Numbered from the stretch's first letter, positions 8,769 to 17,798 are shown. The stretch: 64,000 nucleotides of DNA from Hoeflea_A sp040932035 (GCF_040932035.1 NZ_JBFRBB010000001.1:682001-746000); one strand, 5' to 3'. Notes: generated by a model not told the origin, from the sequence alone. Numbers and translations are program-made.

Positions 8769-9953
8769 CAGCAGATCCGGCCACTAAAAATCGTCCAGTT
8801 CGTTATCGATCCGTTTCAGCAACCGGTTTCGGGAGCCGAACTGAGGAATGATGCTGTCAGGAAGGCGCTGTCGCAGATTGCCGATGTCGCAGTGGTTTCG
8901 CCGCAGTCTTTCGGTGTCTCAGGTAAACGTTTGTCATACAGCAAGAGCACCCCCACCCTTCTGGTGCCAGATGATGCATGTATGAAGAATTTCGTCAAGT
9001 ATATCAATGAAGAAATACCCGACATAATCTTGCTTGAAGGAGTTTCGTTGCTGAAATTCGGTGAACAAATTCTTAAAAAAGGTAACTCTTTCTTTCCAAA
9101 CGTAATATTGGACAGCCACAATGTAGAAAGTGCGCTGCAAGAGGAATTGGTGCTTGGAACTGCTTCGGCCTCAATCCGGAAATTACGCGCACTCCTGTTC
9201 GGCGGCGGGCTGAGCAGGGCACGCGAGGCCGATGCACGGGCCGTGCAGCTGTTCAACAGGGTGCTCGTTCCGACTCGGTCTGATTATCGCCGGCTTTCAA
9301 ATCTGGTAGGGCCCGACTTAGCGAAGGCGAAAATCCGCGTGGTCGAAAACATTGCACCCGAATGGGCGCTGGACCATCTTGCCGATGGCGGGCAGGGCGC
9401 GCCGGAAAACGGACGACCGGTAAATCGTCTGCTGTTTGCCGGGCATCTGCGATACCGGCCAAATGTCGACGCCGTGGGTGATCTGTTGAGCGGTATTTGG
9501 CCGCGCATTCTGTCCGAATTTCCCGAAATGCATTTGCGCATTGCGGGTCGAAGTCCAAAATCCCGCATCAGGCGATGGACGGCTTCTGGCAGGAATGTGG
9601 AACTGGTGGCCGATCCGCAGTTCATGGCCGATATCTACAGCGCCTGCGATGCCGTCATAATTCCGCTTCGCTCCGGCGGCGGTTCCAGATTGAAGGTACT
9701 CGAGGCACTCGCAGTTGGAAAACCGGTAATTGCGACCGCTAAGGCCGTTGAAGGGCTGGATCTGGATGAAGGCAAACACTGGCTGAGAGCCGAGGCGCCG
9801 GACGACTATGTCAGGGCTGTTGCTCTTCTGAACGAAAGCAGGCAATGCGTCGCCGATTTGGTTCAAAACGGCCGGGAAATCGTCCGCCGGCGCTACGGCA
9901 ATGATGCGATGGAGGCGAGCCTGAAGTCAGTGCTGTCCGAATTCCGTCCGTGA
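8766..9953 (+). CDS. Glycosyltransferase family 4 (GT-B fold)
   Basis: A 395-residue GT-B transferase. The N-terminal domain starts LKIVQFVIDPFQQPVSGAEL, and the C-terminal donor-binding half has NRLLFAGHLRYRPNVDAV and the nucleotide-sugar loop VIIPLRSGGGSRLKVLEALAVG with KPVIAT. It is likely cytosolic, acting in polysaccharide or glycolipid synthesis with its neighbours. An in-frame TGA at 8748 rules out an ATG start further upstream, so the start at 8766 is almost forced; it overlaps the start of the divergent glycosyltransferase. About 8930-9150 is noticeably AT-richer than the rest, suggesting mosaic ancestry. Confidence 0.82.
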   Translation: MQQIRPLKIVQFVIDPFQQPVSGAELRNDAVRKALSQIADVAVVSPQSFGVSGKRLSYSKSTPTLLVPDDACMKNFVKYINEEIPDIILLEGVSLLKFGEQILKKGNSFFPNVILDSHNVESALQEELVLGTASASIRKLRALLFGGGLSRAREADARAVQLFNRVLVPTRSDYRRLSNLVGPDLAKAKIRVVENIAPEWALDHLADGGQGAPENGRPVNRLLFAGHLRYRPNVDAVGDLLSGIWPRILSEFPEMHLRIAGRSPKSRIRRWTASGRNVELVADPQFMADIYSACDAVIIPLRSGGGSRLKVLEALAVGKPVIATAKAVEGLDLDEGKHWLRAEAPDDYVRAVALLNESRQCVADLVQNGREIVRRRYGNDAMEASLKSVLSEFRP

Positions 9954-9998
9954 TTGCCAAACGCGATCTTAAAACCGGATTTGCCCGACACTCATTGA

Positions 9999-10715
9999 CT
10001 AGATTGGAAGGTTTTCGCGCTCAGCTGCCTGTTTGTGCATCGCATAGGCGCCGATCTTCGAGGTTTTCAGCCGCGAGGCGATAAGCGCTTCGGCAAATGT
10101 GATCGCGCAGGTCACACCATCAACCACGGGAAGCCCGTGTTCGTGCGACAGCCTTTGCATGAGATCCGCCATGCCGGCGCAGCCAAGCACGATCGCCTCG
10201 GCATGATCTTCTTCAATCGCCTTCTGGATTTCAAGACTGATCCGGCCCACGGTATCGGGATCGTTTCGCTCCAGTTCCAGAACGGGAATATCCGTCGCCC
10301 GCACCCTGGCGCAGCGCGATGCCAGGCCGTAGCGCTGCAAGTTGGCTTCAAGCCCCGGAACCGAACGCACCAGCGTTGTAATCACCGAGAATTTGCAGGC
10401 CAGAAAACTGGCGGCATGATACGCCGCTTCGCCAATGCCAATAACCGGCACATCGACCGCGCATCGCACCGCGTCGAGACCCGTATCGTCGAAACAGGCG
10501 ATGACCACCGCATCGATATCGCGGTGACGTCCGACTTCGGACAGCAGCCCGGGAAGCGAAAGAGCGATGTCATAGAAACCTTCGATACTGCTCGGTCCCT
10601 GGTCCGGATTGACGGCTATAATCTGCGTGTCGGGTCGGGCGACGGAGCGCGCAACCTCTGCTATTTTCCCCGTCATCGAGGACGTTGTATTGGGATTGAC
10701 AATCAATATACGCAT
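9999..10715 (-). CDS. Asp/Glu/hydantoin racemase family protein
   Basis: A 238-residue racemase-family protein. It starts MRILIVNPNTTSSMTG, typical of hydantoin racemases, and has the two catalytic Cys contexts VIACFDDTGLDAVR and VLGCAGMADLMQ. It could interconvert enantiomers of 5-substituted hydantoins, or act as an Asp/Glu racemase or maleate isomerase relative. It is the last gene of the liv-type ABC operon, 12 bp after livF. This hints that the transporter imports an amino-acid-like or hydantoin-like compound that it processes. ATG 10715 is preferred to GTG 10724. Confidence 0.8.
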   Translation of the reverse strand: MRILIVNPNTTSSMTGKIAEVARSVARPDTQIIAVNPDQGPSSIEGFYDIALSLPGLLSEVGRHRDIDAVVIACFDDTGLDAVRCAVDVPVIGIGEAAYHAASFLACKFSVITTLVRSVPGLEANLQRYGLASRCARVRATDIPVLELERNDPDTVGRISLEIQKAIEEDHAEAIVLGCAGMADLMQRLSHEHGLPVVDGVTCAITFAEALIASRLKTSKIGAYAMHKQAAERENLPI

Positions 10716-10727
10716 TCGCTTCACCGC

Positions 10728-11450
10728 TCAGATGTCGCCGCCGAGATAGGCGGCTTTGATGCGGTCGTCATGCAGCAATTCGCTGGATTGTCCGCTGATA
10801 ACAACGCTGCCAGTGGTCATGGCATAGGCTCTGTTGGAAATGCTGAGCGCCATGCGCGAGTTCTGCTCCACCAGCAGGACTGAAACACCCTCGTCCCGGT
10901 TGATCGATACGATCGAGCGGGCAATGTCCTGCACGAGTTTTGGCGCAATGCCGAGCGACGGTTCATCGAGAAGAAGCAACCGCGGCTTTGCCATGAGTGC
11001 CCGGGCGATAACGACCATCTGCTGTTCTCCGCCACTGAGCGTGCCGGCAGCCTGGGTAAAACGCTCCCTCAGGCGGGGAAACCTTTCAAGCACGTTTTCA
11101 AGGCTGGCCGAAACCTCGTTCTTGTCGGAGCGGGTAAAAGCACCCATCAGCAGATTGTCCTTCACCGACATGAGCGGAAAAACCCGGCGGCCTTCCGGAA
11201 CCATGGCAATGCCGCCTTTCACGATGTCCGGAGCGGACATGTTGTCAATCCGCCTGCCGCAAAAGTGGATCGCACCCGATTTGATCTTTCGAAGACCCGT
11301 TATCGCTCTCAGGATGGACGACTTACCGGCGCCGTTTGCGCCGATCAGGGCAACGGTTTCGCCTTCTTCAACACCTATGGAAACGCCTTTCAGCGCATAG
11401 ACATTGTCGTAGAAGAGTTCGACGTTTTCGAATTTGAGCATCTCGGTCAT
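10728..11450 (-). CDS. livF: Branched-chain amino-acid-type ABC transporter ATPase (LivF-like)
   Basis: A 240-residue ABC ATPase with Walker A GANGAGKSS, the signature LSGGEQQ, Walker B LLLLDEPSLG and the switch His region LLVEQNS. Length, the VPEGRRVFP segment and the MALSISNRAYAM C-terminus place it with LivF of HAAT transporters. It forms the ATPase pair with the LivG-like protein just upstream (3-bp gap). Substrates of this family include branched-chain amino acids, amides, urea and aromatic acids. Confidence 0.93.
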   Translation of the reverse strand: MTEMLKFENVELFYDNVYALKGVSIGVEEGETVALIGANGAGKSSILRAITGLRKIKSGAIHFCGRRIDNMSAPDIVKGGIAMVPEGRRVFPLMSVKDNLLMGAFTRSDKNEVSASLENVLERFPRLRERFTQAAGTLSGGEQQMVVIARALMAKPRLLLLDEPSLGIAPKLVQDIARSIVSINRDEGVSVLLVEQNSRMALSISNRAYAMTTGSVVISGQSSELLHDDRIKAAYLGGDI

Positions 11451-11453
11451 CGG

Positions 11454-12233
11454 TCAGATCCCAATCGCATCGTCTTCGCTGCCGAGATAGGCCTCGATGA
11501 CTTTTTCGTTCTTCTGGATTTCCTCCGGACTGCCCTCGGCGATCTTCTCCCCGAAATTCAGAACGATGATCCGGTCGGAGATCGACATCACCGCCGGCAT
11601 GTCGTGCTCCACCAGCAGGACTGTTACGCCCCGGTCGCGAACCGCACGTACCAGCTCAACGGTACGCATTGTCTCGTCGTGGTTCATGCCGGCAAACGGT
11701 TCGTCGAGCAGCAGAATGATCGGGTTTGTTGCAAGCCCGATGGCTATGCCGAGAGCCCGAAGGTGTCCTTGCGGCAGGTTGCTGGCAAGTTCGTTCCGCA
11801 TCTCGTAAAGGCCCAGAAACTGCAGTATCTCGTCGGCGGACCGGCCGAAATCTCCGACGTCCTTTCGCGCCGATTTTGTGCTCAGGAAATAGCCGCCAAG
11901 GGTCGCGGTGGATCGAAGATGGTGAGACACCACCACACTCTCGCGCACGGTCATGCTCTTGAAGATGGTGGATTCCTGGAAAGTGCGCACAACGCCCTTT
12001 CGGGCCACCACATGAGGCGACAGGTTGGAAATCCGCTCGCCGCGCAGCAGCACTTCCCCGGAACTGGTTTTCAGGAAAGACGAGATCATCTTGAACAATG
12101 TCGACTTGCCGGCACCGTTCGGACCGATGACTGACAGGATCTCCTTTTCCTGCACGTCGAACGAAATCGCATTGTTGGCAACCAGACCGCCAAACCGGCG
12201 GGTAACATCCTTGACTTCCAGAAGCTGGGTCAT
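11454..12233 (-). CDS. livG: Branched-chain amino-acid-type ABC transporter ATPase (LivG-like)
   Basis: A 259-residue ATPase with Walker A GPNGAGKST, Walker B IILLLDEPFAGMNHDE and the LivG-typical VVRTFQESTIFKSMTVRESV. The signature motif is divergent (LPQGHLRALGIAIGLA instead of LSGGQ), which is a common LivG variant. Its start overlaps the livM stop by ATGA, supporting coupled synthesis of the membrane complex. Confidence 0.93.
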   Translation of the reverse strand: MTQLLEVKDVTRRFGGLVANNAISFDVQEKEILSVIGPNGAGKSTLFKMISSFLKTSSGEVLLRGERISNLSPHVVARKGVVRTFQESTIFKSMTVRESVVVSHHLRSTATLGGYFLSTKSARKDVGDFGRSADEILQFLGLYEMRNELASNLPQGHLRALGIAIGLATNPIILLLDEPFAGMNHDETMRTVELVRAVRDRGVTVLLVEHDMPAVMSISDRIIVLNFGEKIAEGSPEEIQKNEKVIEAYLGSEDDAIGI

Positions 12234-13255
12234 TGTCCGGCCTCCCTTTTGCCGGGCAACCGGATACTCAATACGCCATTTGGCAGGAACAGCATCAAGG
12301 TGATGAGCAGGCTTGAATAAATGAGCAGTTGGTATTTGCCGAATTCGAACAGAAGGTCCCAGCCGAAATAGAGCAGCAATGTTCCCAGCATCGGCCCGAA
12401 TACGTAACCCAGCCCGCCGAGGAAGCAGTTGAGCATGAAGTTGACCGAATCGGCGACCTGAAAGCTGGACGGATAGACCGATTGTGAAATGGCGACGAAC
12501 ATCGCACCGCCAATGCCGCCGAGAAACGAGGAAATCGCATAAACGATGATGCGCAGATAGGTGATGTTCACGCCGATCGAGGAGGCGAGTTCCTCATTTT
12601 GCTGCAGCGAACGGCACAGATGGCCGAGCCGCGAATTGACGAGACGGTACATGCCGGCAAAGCACAACACCATGAGGACACAGGCAACGTAGTAGAATGC
12701 GAGTTTCACATTCTCCAGCGTTGAAAAGTCCGGAATGAGCGTTAGGCCGAAAACCGACAGTTTCTGCGGCAGCGGTATGGAGACAATGCCCTTCGCTCCG
12801 TTTGTTATCGGCAGGGCCAGTGCGCTGAGCCGGGCGACTTCGGTCAGCACCAGCGTGATCATGGCGAAATAGACGCCTTTCAGCCGCAATATGGGCAGGC
12901 CGATGAAGACGCTCAAAAAGGCACAGAAGAGCCCGGCGAGGGGTAGTGTCCACCAGAAGACAAGGCCGTATTTCGTAACCAGTATCGCCGATACGTAGCC
13001 GCCGACGAGCGCATAGGCGCCCTGGCCGATATTGATGCGGCCGATATAGAAGGTCAGCCAGACACCGGCACTGGCGATCGAAAGCAGCGCGACCGATGTC
13101 AGCGTGTAGTAAAAGTCCCAGCGCCCGGTCAGGCTGATCATCATGGGAACGACGACAAAAAGGACGATCAGGAAGACGGCCGCGCCGGCAAGCTGTTTGG
13201 TGTGAGTTCCCGACACGCCGGTCAGTCCCGCTTGTTTGGTCTGAATATCTGACAT
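12230..13255 (-). CDS. livM: Branched-chain amino-acid-type ABC transporter permease (LivM-like)
   Basis: A 341-residue polytopic inner-membrane protein with about nine hydrophobic segments. It contains GRINIGQGAYALVGGYVSAI and the EAA-like segment YLRIIVYAISSFLGGIGGAM that contacts the ATPases. ATG 13255 lies five bases after the livH stop; GTG 13270 and TTG 13264 are less likely. It partners LivH to form the translocation pore. Confidence 0.92.
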   Translation of the reverse strand: MSDIQTKQAGLTGVSGTHTKQLAGAAVFLIVLFVVVPMMISLTGRWDFYYTLTSVALLSIASAGVWLTFYIGRINIGQGAYALVGGYVSAILVTKYGLVFWWTLPLAGLFCAFLSVFIGLPILRLKGVYFAMITLVLTEVARLSALALPITNGAKGIVSIPLPQKLSVFGLTLIPDFSTLENVKLAFYYVACVLMVLCFAGMYRLVNSRLGHLCRSLQQNEELASSIGVNITYLRIIVYAISSFLGGIGGAMFVAISQSVYPSSFQVADSVNFMLNCFLGGLGYVFGPMLGTLLLYFGWDLLFEFGKYQLLIYSSLLITLMLFLPNGVLSIRLPGKREAGQ

Positions 13256-13260
13256 GTCGG

Positions 13261-14130
13261 TCAACCCCACGGTTTGCCCATCAGCCCTTGTGGGCGAACG
13301 GCAAGGAAAATCATCAGCGAGACGAAGATCAGCAGATAGGTGATGTCGCCATATTGGGACAGGACCGCCAGTCCGACAGCTTCAAGAGCACCGAGTATGA
13401 AGCCTCCGGCAATCGCGCCTGAAATGACACCGGCGCCACCGATCATCACCATCATGAATGCCTTGATCGACGTCGGACCGCCCATGCCCAGATTAACTCC
13501 GGTGATGGTGACCAGCAGTCCGCCGACAATCCCGGCAAGCATGGCGCCGAGGGCAAAACCGACCATTGAATAGCGGTCAACATTGACGCCCATGAGTTGG
13601 GCTGCAACGCGGTCCTGTGCCAGCGCGCGCAGTGCACGGCCGGTCTTGCTATATTGCATGAAGGCAATAAAGCCCCCGATAAAGACAATGGCCAGAATAC
13701 AGATGAGGATCCGGTCATAGGGCATGATCAGCCGGAAATCCCAATTGAAAACGCCGTTGACGATTTTCGGTACGCCGCGCTGTTTTTCACCGAAGACCAG
13801 CAGAATGATCGCATCGAGCAGAAACGCGATTCCCGCCGCCAGCAGCATGCTGCTTTCTTCGCGGACCGAGCGTTTCATAACGGGGCGGAACAGGAAGTAT
13901 TCGACCAGCGCGCCAACGACGGCCAGGCTCACGGCGGAGGCAAGCAGCGCGACGACAAAAGGCAATCCAAGCTGGCCATAGACAGTGTAGGTTACGAATC
14001 CGCCCAGAACATACATCTGGCCATGGGCGAAGTTCAGGACGTTCATCAGGGCGAATATCAAGGTCAGCCCGAGTGCGATCATGGCGTATTGCGAACCAAG
14101 ATAAAGGCTGTTTGCGATGACCTGTTCCAT
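13261..14130 (-). CDS. livH: Branched-chain amino-acid-type ABC transporter permease (LivH-like)
   Basis: A 289-residue permease. It has the family features NSLYLGSQYAMIALGLTLIF, MNVLNFAHGQMYVLGGF and RALAQDRVAAQLMGVNVDR (the coupling-helix region), ending in a run of hydrophobic helices (GGFILGALEAVGLAVLS). It is the first membrane component after the binding-protein gene and is separated from it by a stable hairpin. Confidence 0.93.
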   Translation of the reverse strand: MEQVIANSLYLGSQYAMIALGLTLIFALMNVLNFAHGQMYVLGGFVTYTVYGQLGLPFVVALLASAVSLAVVGALVEYFLFRPVMKRSVREESSMLLAAGIAFLLDAIILLVFGEKQRGVPKIVNGVFNWDFRLIMPYDRILICILAIVFIGGFIAFMQYSKTGRALRALAQDRVAAQLMGVNVDRYSMVGFALGAMLAGIVGGLLVTITGVNLGMGGPTSIKAFMMVMIGGAGVISGAIAGGFILGALEAVGLAVLSQYGDITYLLIFVSLMIFLAVRPQGLMGKPWG

Positions 14131-14151
14131 AGAGAATCCTCTTCATTCGGC

Positions 14152-14170
14152 CCCGGGCAACTTGCCCGGG
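14152..14170 (-). promoter_or_regulatory. Intercistronic hairpin between binding-protein and permease genes
   Basis: The near-perfect palindrome CCCGGGCAACTTGCCCGGG forms a 7-8 bp GC-rich stem with a tiny loop. It lies 34 bp after the binding-protein stop and has no U-run. Such hairpins commonly protect the upstream mRNA 3' end, giving more binding protein than permease. Confidence 0.55.
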
Positions 14171-14203
14171 ACTTAAAGTCGACTTTGGATCTTGGAGGGG
14201 AGT

Positions 14204-15391
14204 CTAGTCGACTTCGGCGACAAACAGTGTTTCGAACTTACCGTCACGATACACGTTTACCACCAGAGGAACTGCAACCTGGCGCTTCTGGCCGAAGGAC
14301 GTCGAGCCCACATATCTGAGCTTGGCGTCGCCCTTCATGTAGGGATTTGCGACTTCGAAGGAGTCCATTGTCTTCTTGAACTCGTCGACATTGTCGATCG
14401 CCGCCGGATTGGCCTTGAGGGTCTCGAGTATATATTCCAGCGCGTAGACCTTGGTGTTGGATTCGTCGTTATATTCGCCGAACTGTTTTGTGTAGCGTTC
14501 GACGAACTCGTTCATCAGATCAGAAGCAATATCCGGTGTTGAAGCGCCGCCAACCGAAATAAAGCCGTTGGCAAGATCGCCGGCACCTTCCTGCAGCACC
14601 GAAGCATCCTGCGCGGTTTCGGTGGAGATCAGGCCTTCATATCCGAGCTCGCGCGCCGAGCGGATCAGTTGCGGTGCGTTCGCCGGCGATACGCCGGAAA
14701 GCACCAGAAGGTCGGGTCTCGAGCGCATGACGGGAGTCAGCACCGGCGTGAAATCCGTCGTGTCCACCTGGAATGTGACGTTGCCGGAGACGACTTCAAG
14801 GCCGATGGCTTCGGCCGCTGCAATGCCGCTGTCGCGCTGGCTCAGCGGGTCGGATTCGTTGGCTGCAACAAATGCGACGGTCTTAACGCCTTCATTTTCC
14901 TTCAGATATTTGTAGATGGCCGGTCCCGACTGATAGTTGGCGACCATGCCCAGGACCGCGTTTGATGCCGGCGGGCTGTAGAGTTCCTTCGGGAACGCGT
15001 AGGGGAAATAAATGATGCCGTTCTGTTCTGCGACAGGGCGGACCGCCGCCGCACCGTCATCGACATTTGGTCCGACGACGTAGTGAATGCCCTCCTGCGC
15101 CATCTTTTCCATGCCTGCGATGGCCCGCTTCGGGTCCTTTTGATCGTCGAAAGTGACGATCTCGATGTCGTAGGTTTTGCCGCCGATTTCGACGCCGCCG
15201 ATCTCGTTCAGCCAGTCGGCGCGGGCCTGCATGGACCGGACATTGGATATTCCCCATGCGGCGGCCGGCCCGCTTGTGACACCGACAAATCCTATTTTGA
15301 GCGTGTCGTCTGCCGCCAGAGCACCGGTGCCCATGGCAAACGTACCCGCGATGGCAAGTGCCGCCATTCTTGAAATCATTGATCTGTGCAT
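14204..15391 (-). CDS. livJ: Periplasmic substrate-binding protein of the liv-type ABC transporter
   Basis: A 395-residue type I periplasmic binding protein with a Sec signal peptide ending at ALAADD. The mature start LKIGFVGVTSGPAAAWGI and the segments YFPYAFPKELYSPP and KTVAFVAANESDPLSQRDSG fit the HAAT/ABC receptor family. ATG 15391 is chosen because AGGGAGGA precedes it by about five bases. It is the promoter-proximal gene of a six-gene operon (binding protein, LivH, LivM, LivG, LivF, racemase). The PFPK-type residues suggest an amide or amino-acid-like ligand, but this is not decisive. Confidence 0.9.
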   Translation of the reverse strand: MHRSMISRMAALAIAGTFAMGTGALAADDTLKIGFVGVTSGPAAAWGISNVRSMQARADWLNEIGGVEIGGKTYDIEIVTFDDQKDPKRAIAGMEKMAQEGIHYVVGPNVDDGAAAVRPVAEQNGIIYFPYAFPKELYSPPASNAVLGMVANYQSGPAIYKYLKENEGVKTVAFVAANESDPLSQRDSGIAAAEAIGLEVVSGNVTFQVDTTDFTPVLTPVMRSRPDLLVLSGVSPANAPQLIRSARELGYEGLISTETAQDASVLQEGAGDLANGFISVGGASTPDIASDLMNEFVERYTKQFGEYNDESNTKVYALEYILETLKANPAAIDNVDEFKKTMDSFEVANPYMKGDAKLRYVGSTSFGQKRQVAVPLVVNVYRDGKFETLFVAEVD

Positions 15392-15486
15392 GCTGTCCTC
15401 CCTGACTCGCACAAACTGCATTCGCATTTGTAAGCAACGGACCGGAATTCCGTCGCCGGTAACTTCCGTCCACGCCGCATTGAACG

Positions 15487-15533
15487 ATTGTTAACAAAAA
15501 TTGTCAACCATTTAAAAAATTATTGTAAACAAT
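15487..15533. promoter_or_regulatory. Three ATTGTNNAC-type candidate GntR operators
   Basis: ATTGTTAACAAA (15487-15498), ATTGTCAACCAT (15500-15511) and the perfect palindrome ATTGTAAACAAT (15522-15533) lie in the AT-rich region between the binding-protein gene and the divergent GntR gene. A weaker TTGTTTACTT is at 15545. The TTGT-NN-ACAA pattern and the helical spacing of about 13 and 22 bp fit the operators of FCD-type GntR repressors. The adjacent regulator is the likely binder. Confidence 0.6.
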
Positions 15534-15612
15534 TTTGAATGTGCTTGTTTACTTTCAGGTTGAATTTTCTTAACAATATCACCAATCACAGCTATCTGGA
15601 ATCACACGTCCC

Positions 15613-16350
15613 TTGGCGAAAAAGGTGCTGAAATTGGGCAAAGCTGCCGTAGAAATGAACGACAAGCAGTCCGGAGGCGAACGCGAACCGGACGAGCAGG
15701 AAATCGTAGACAGAATTTACGCTGCGGTCATGGAGCAGCGATTGCCGCCAAAGACCAAGCTTAGCGAGGCCAAGCTGTGCGAAAGCTTCGGCGTCGGCCG
15801 CATGCGCATCCGCCGTGCGCTGCTTTTACTTGCAAGCCAGGGGATCGTCGACCTGCACTCCAATCGCGGTGCATTCGTATCCTGTCCTGATCGCCGCGAA
15901 GCAACAGACGTGTTTGGCGCGCGCAAGCACCTTGAGTCGAGCATTATCAGGGAAGTGGCGGTCAACGCGTCCGCCAAGAACCTGGATGTTCTCCGCAATC
16001 ACGTTGCACTAGAGGATGCGGCACGCCAGCAGAACGAGCGGCGTGAGATCATCCGCCTGTCGGGCGAATTTCATGTCAAGCTTGCGGAGGCGACCGGCAA
16101 TATGGTGCTAAGGCGCGTTGTGCGCGAACTGGTGACCCGAACTTCGCTCATTATCGGCCTGTTCGGAACTTCCGGCGGATCGAGCTGTCCCGACCATGAA
16201 CATCAGGATATTCTGGATGCTATCCAGGACAAGGATCCAGATGCTGCCGAAGCACTTGTACGGGCGCATCTCGAACATATCGAGGCAGATCTCAACCTCG
16301 CGACCGAAAGAGACAGCCAGCCGGATCTCGTTTCGATCCTTGGGCTGTAG
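15613..16350 (+). CDS. GntR family regulator, FCD subfamily, of the adjacent ABC operon
   Basis: Up to 245 residues. The winged helix spans about residues 27-95 (EIVDRIYAAVMEQRLPPKTKL, GVGRMRIRRALLLLASQGIV). The C-terminal FCD domain has the metal/carboxylate residues EFHVKLAEATGNMVL and DHEHQDILDAI. The start is uncertain: TTG 15613, GTG 15625 and ATG 15655 are all in frame and none has a strong Shine-Dalgarno. It is divergent from the liv-type operon and most likely represses it through the ATTGTNNACAAT sites until the transported compound binds. Confidence 0.85.
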   Translation: MAKKVLKLGKAAVEMNDKQSGGEREPDEQEIVDRIYAAVMEQRLPPKTKLSEAKLCESFGVGRMRIRRALLLLASQGIVDLHSNRGAFVSCPDRREATDVFGARKHLESSIIREVAVNASAKNLDVLRNHVALEDAARQQNERREIIRLSGEFHVKLAEATGNMVLRRVVRELVTRTSLIIGLFGTSGGSSCPDHEHQDILDAIQDKDPDAAEALVRAHLEHIEADLNLATERDSQPDLVSILGL

Positions 16351-16443
16351 CGTTGCCGGCATTCCCGCCCTGCGGCAATTCATCCGCTTGAAATTGAAGT
16401 GCAACGGCAACAGATTCACTGCGACCAACGGGGTGGATCGCAG

Positions 16444-16911
16444 ATGAACGAGCGGCGCGAAAAGATATCGAGGGAAATTTCCGAAAGGACCGGCATCACC
16501 GAAGAACTGATAGAGCGGCTTGTCCGGCGGTTCTATGACCGCGTTCGCGCCGACGGCGTTCTTGGGCCGGTATTTTCCGCGCGCATCACCGACTGGGAGC
16601 CGCATCTTGAGCAGATGTTCGCGTTCTGGTCATCCGTCGCCCTCATGAGCGGGCGCTACCACGGACGGCCGATGCAGAAACATGCGCCTTTGCCGGTCTC
16701 CGCGCAGCATTTCGACCGCTGGCTTGCGTTGTTTGAGGAAACGGCGCGGGAGCTGTGTTCCGCGGCCGCGGCTGATCATTTTGTCGAGCGGGCGCACAAC
16801 ATCGCCAAAAGTCTTGAAATGGGTGTTGCACAACATCACGGTGTAATGCTCGCGCCCGGTGAGCGGCTGAATATTCCGAACGAAAAGGCACCCGGCGCTT
16901 TGGCTCAATGA
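16444..16911 (+). CDS. Group III truncated haemoglobin
   Basis: A 155-residue protein. EELIERLVRRFYDRVRADGVLGPVF, EPHLEQMFAFWSSVALMSGRYHGRPMQKH and AAADHFVERAHNIAKSLEMG match the 2-on-2 group III truncated haemoglobins; the H in FDRWLALFEE-region alignment and the HGRPM segment flank the haem. Family roles include O2/NO/sulfide chemistry in microaerobic bacteria, but no specific role is shown here. It follows the GntR gene by 93 bp and overlaps the convergent LysR gene tail-to-tail by 7 bp. Confidence 0.83.
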   Translation: MNERREKISREISERTGITEELIERLVRRFYDRVRADGVLGPVFSARITDWEPHLEQMFAFWSSVALMSGRYHGRPMQKHAPLPVSAQHFDRWLALFEETARELCSAAAADHFVERAHNIAKSLEMGVAQHHGVMLAPGERLNIPNEKAPGALAQ

Positions 16912-17798
16912 GCAGCGGCGGGTGGAGCCTCCGGGCAAGAGGGCAGCAGCTTCTTTAATGCGTCAAGTTTTGACGATGCGTAGTCGGCGCGCCACACCAG
17001 CAGTGTTTTGATGTCGGAAAAGAGTCCGGGCAGGGGCTGTTGCTGAAACTGACCCTTGGTCTGCACCATGTCCAGAACGGATCGGGGAACCACCGCATAG
17101 CCGGTTCCGGCTGAAACGCAGGCCAGGATGGCAAGATAGGAACTCACCGCCATCACGTTGCCGGGAACAATTCCCGATTCCAGCAGCCACCGTTCCAGAT
17201 ACCTGCGATAGGCACAGCCGGTTTCAAAGGCGACAACGGTCCTGCCGCTGATTTCGGCGACATTTTGGAGAGACGGAAATGATTTCGGGGCGACCAGGAC
17301 CAGCTGTTCCTGGAATACGACCAGCGTGTGCACGCGCTCGGAGCTGACCGGCTCGGCGATAAAGGCCGCTTCGATTTCGTAATTTTGCAGACGGTCCATC
17401 AATGCCCCGGCCGTGTCGGTGGTGAGTTCGATTTCAACGTCCGGATAGAGCTCATGATAGTGCGACAGGATTTCAGGCAACCGGGCGGCTGCCGTGCTCT
17501 CCATGGCGCCGATCCGGAACGATCCGCTCGGTTTGCCTGTTGTTAGTGCTTCGGAGGCTTCGATGGACAATTGCAGGAACCGCTCGGAATAGGCAAGCAG
17601 CAGTTCACCGTCCGGTGTCAGCGTTAGACCCCTGTTTTGCCTGAGAAACAGCGGTTTGCCCAGCTCATGCTCAAGCTGTTTGATGCGGGTGCTGATATTT
17701 GACTGCACCCGGTTCAACTTTACCGCTGCCCTGGAGATGCTTCCTTCAATCGCCACGGTCCGGAAGATCTCAAGGGCACGCAAATTAAGACCGTGCAT
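16905..17798 (-). CDS. LysR family transcriptional regulator
   Basis: A 297-residue LTTR. The N-terminal HTH is LNLRALEIFRTVAIEGSISR followed by AAVKLNRVQSNISTRIKQLE. The C-terminal part is a periplasmic-binding-protein-like effector domain (SFRIGAMESTAAARLPEIL). ATG 17798 has GGAG 8 bases upstream; the upstream TTG overlaps that site. It diverges from an MFS transporter gene across 101 bp and is therefore its likely regulator. Confidence 0.9.
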   Translation of the reverse strand: MHGLNLRALEIFRTVAIEGSISRAAVKLNRVQSNISTRIKQLEHELGKPLFLRQNRGLTLTPDGELLLAYSERFLQLSIEASEALTTGKPSGSFRIGAMESTAAARLPEILSHYHELYPDVEIELTTDTAGALMDRLQNYEIEAAFIAEPVSSERVHTLVVFQEQLVLVAPKSFPSLQNVAEISGRTVVAFETGCAYRRYLERWLLESGIVPGNVMAVSSYLAILACVSAGTGYAVVPRSVLDMVQTKGQFQQQPLPGLFSDIKTLLVWRADYASSKLDALKKLLPSCPEAPPAAAH

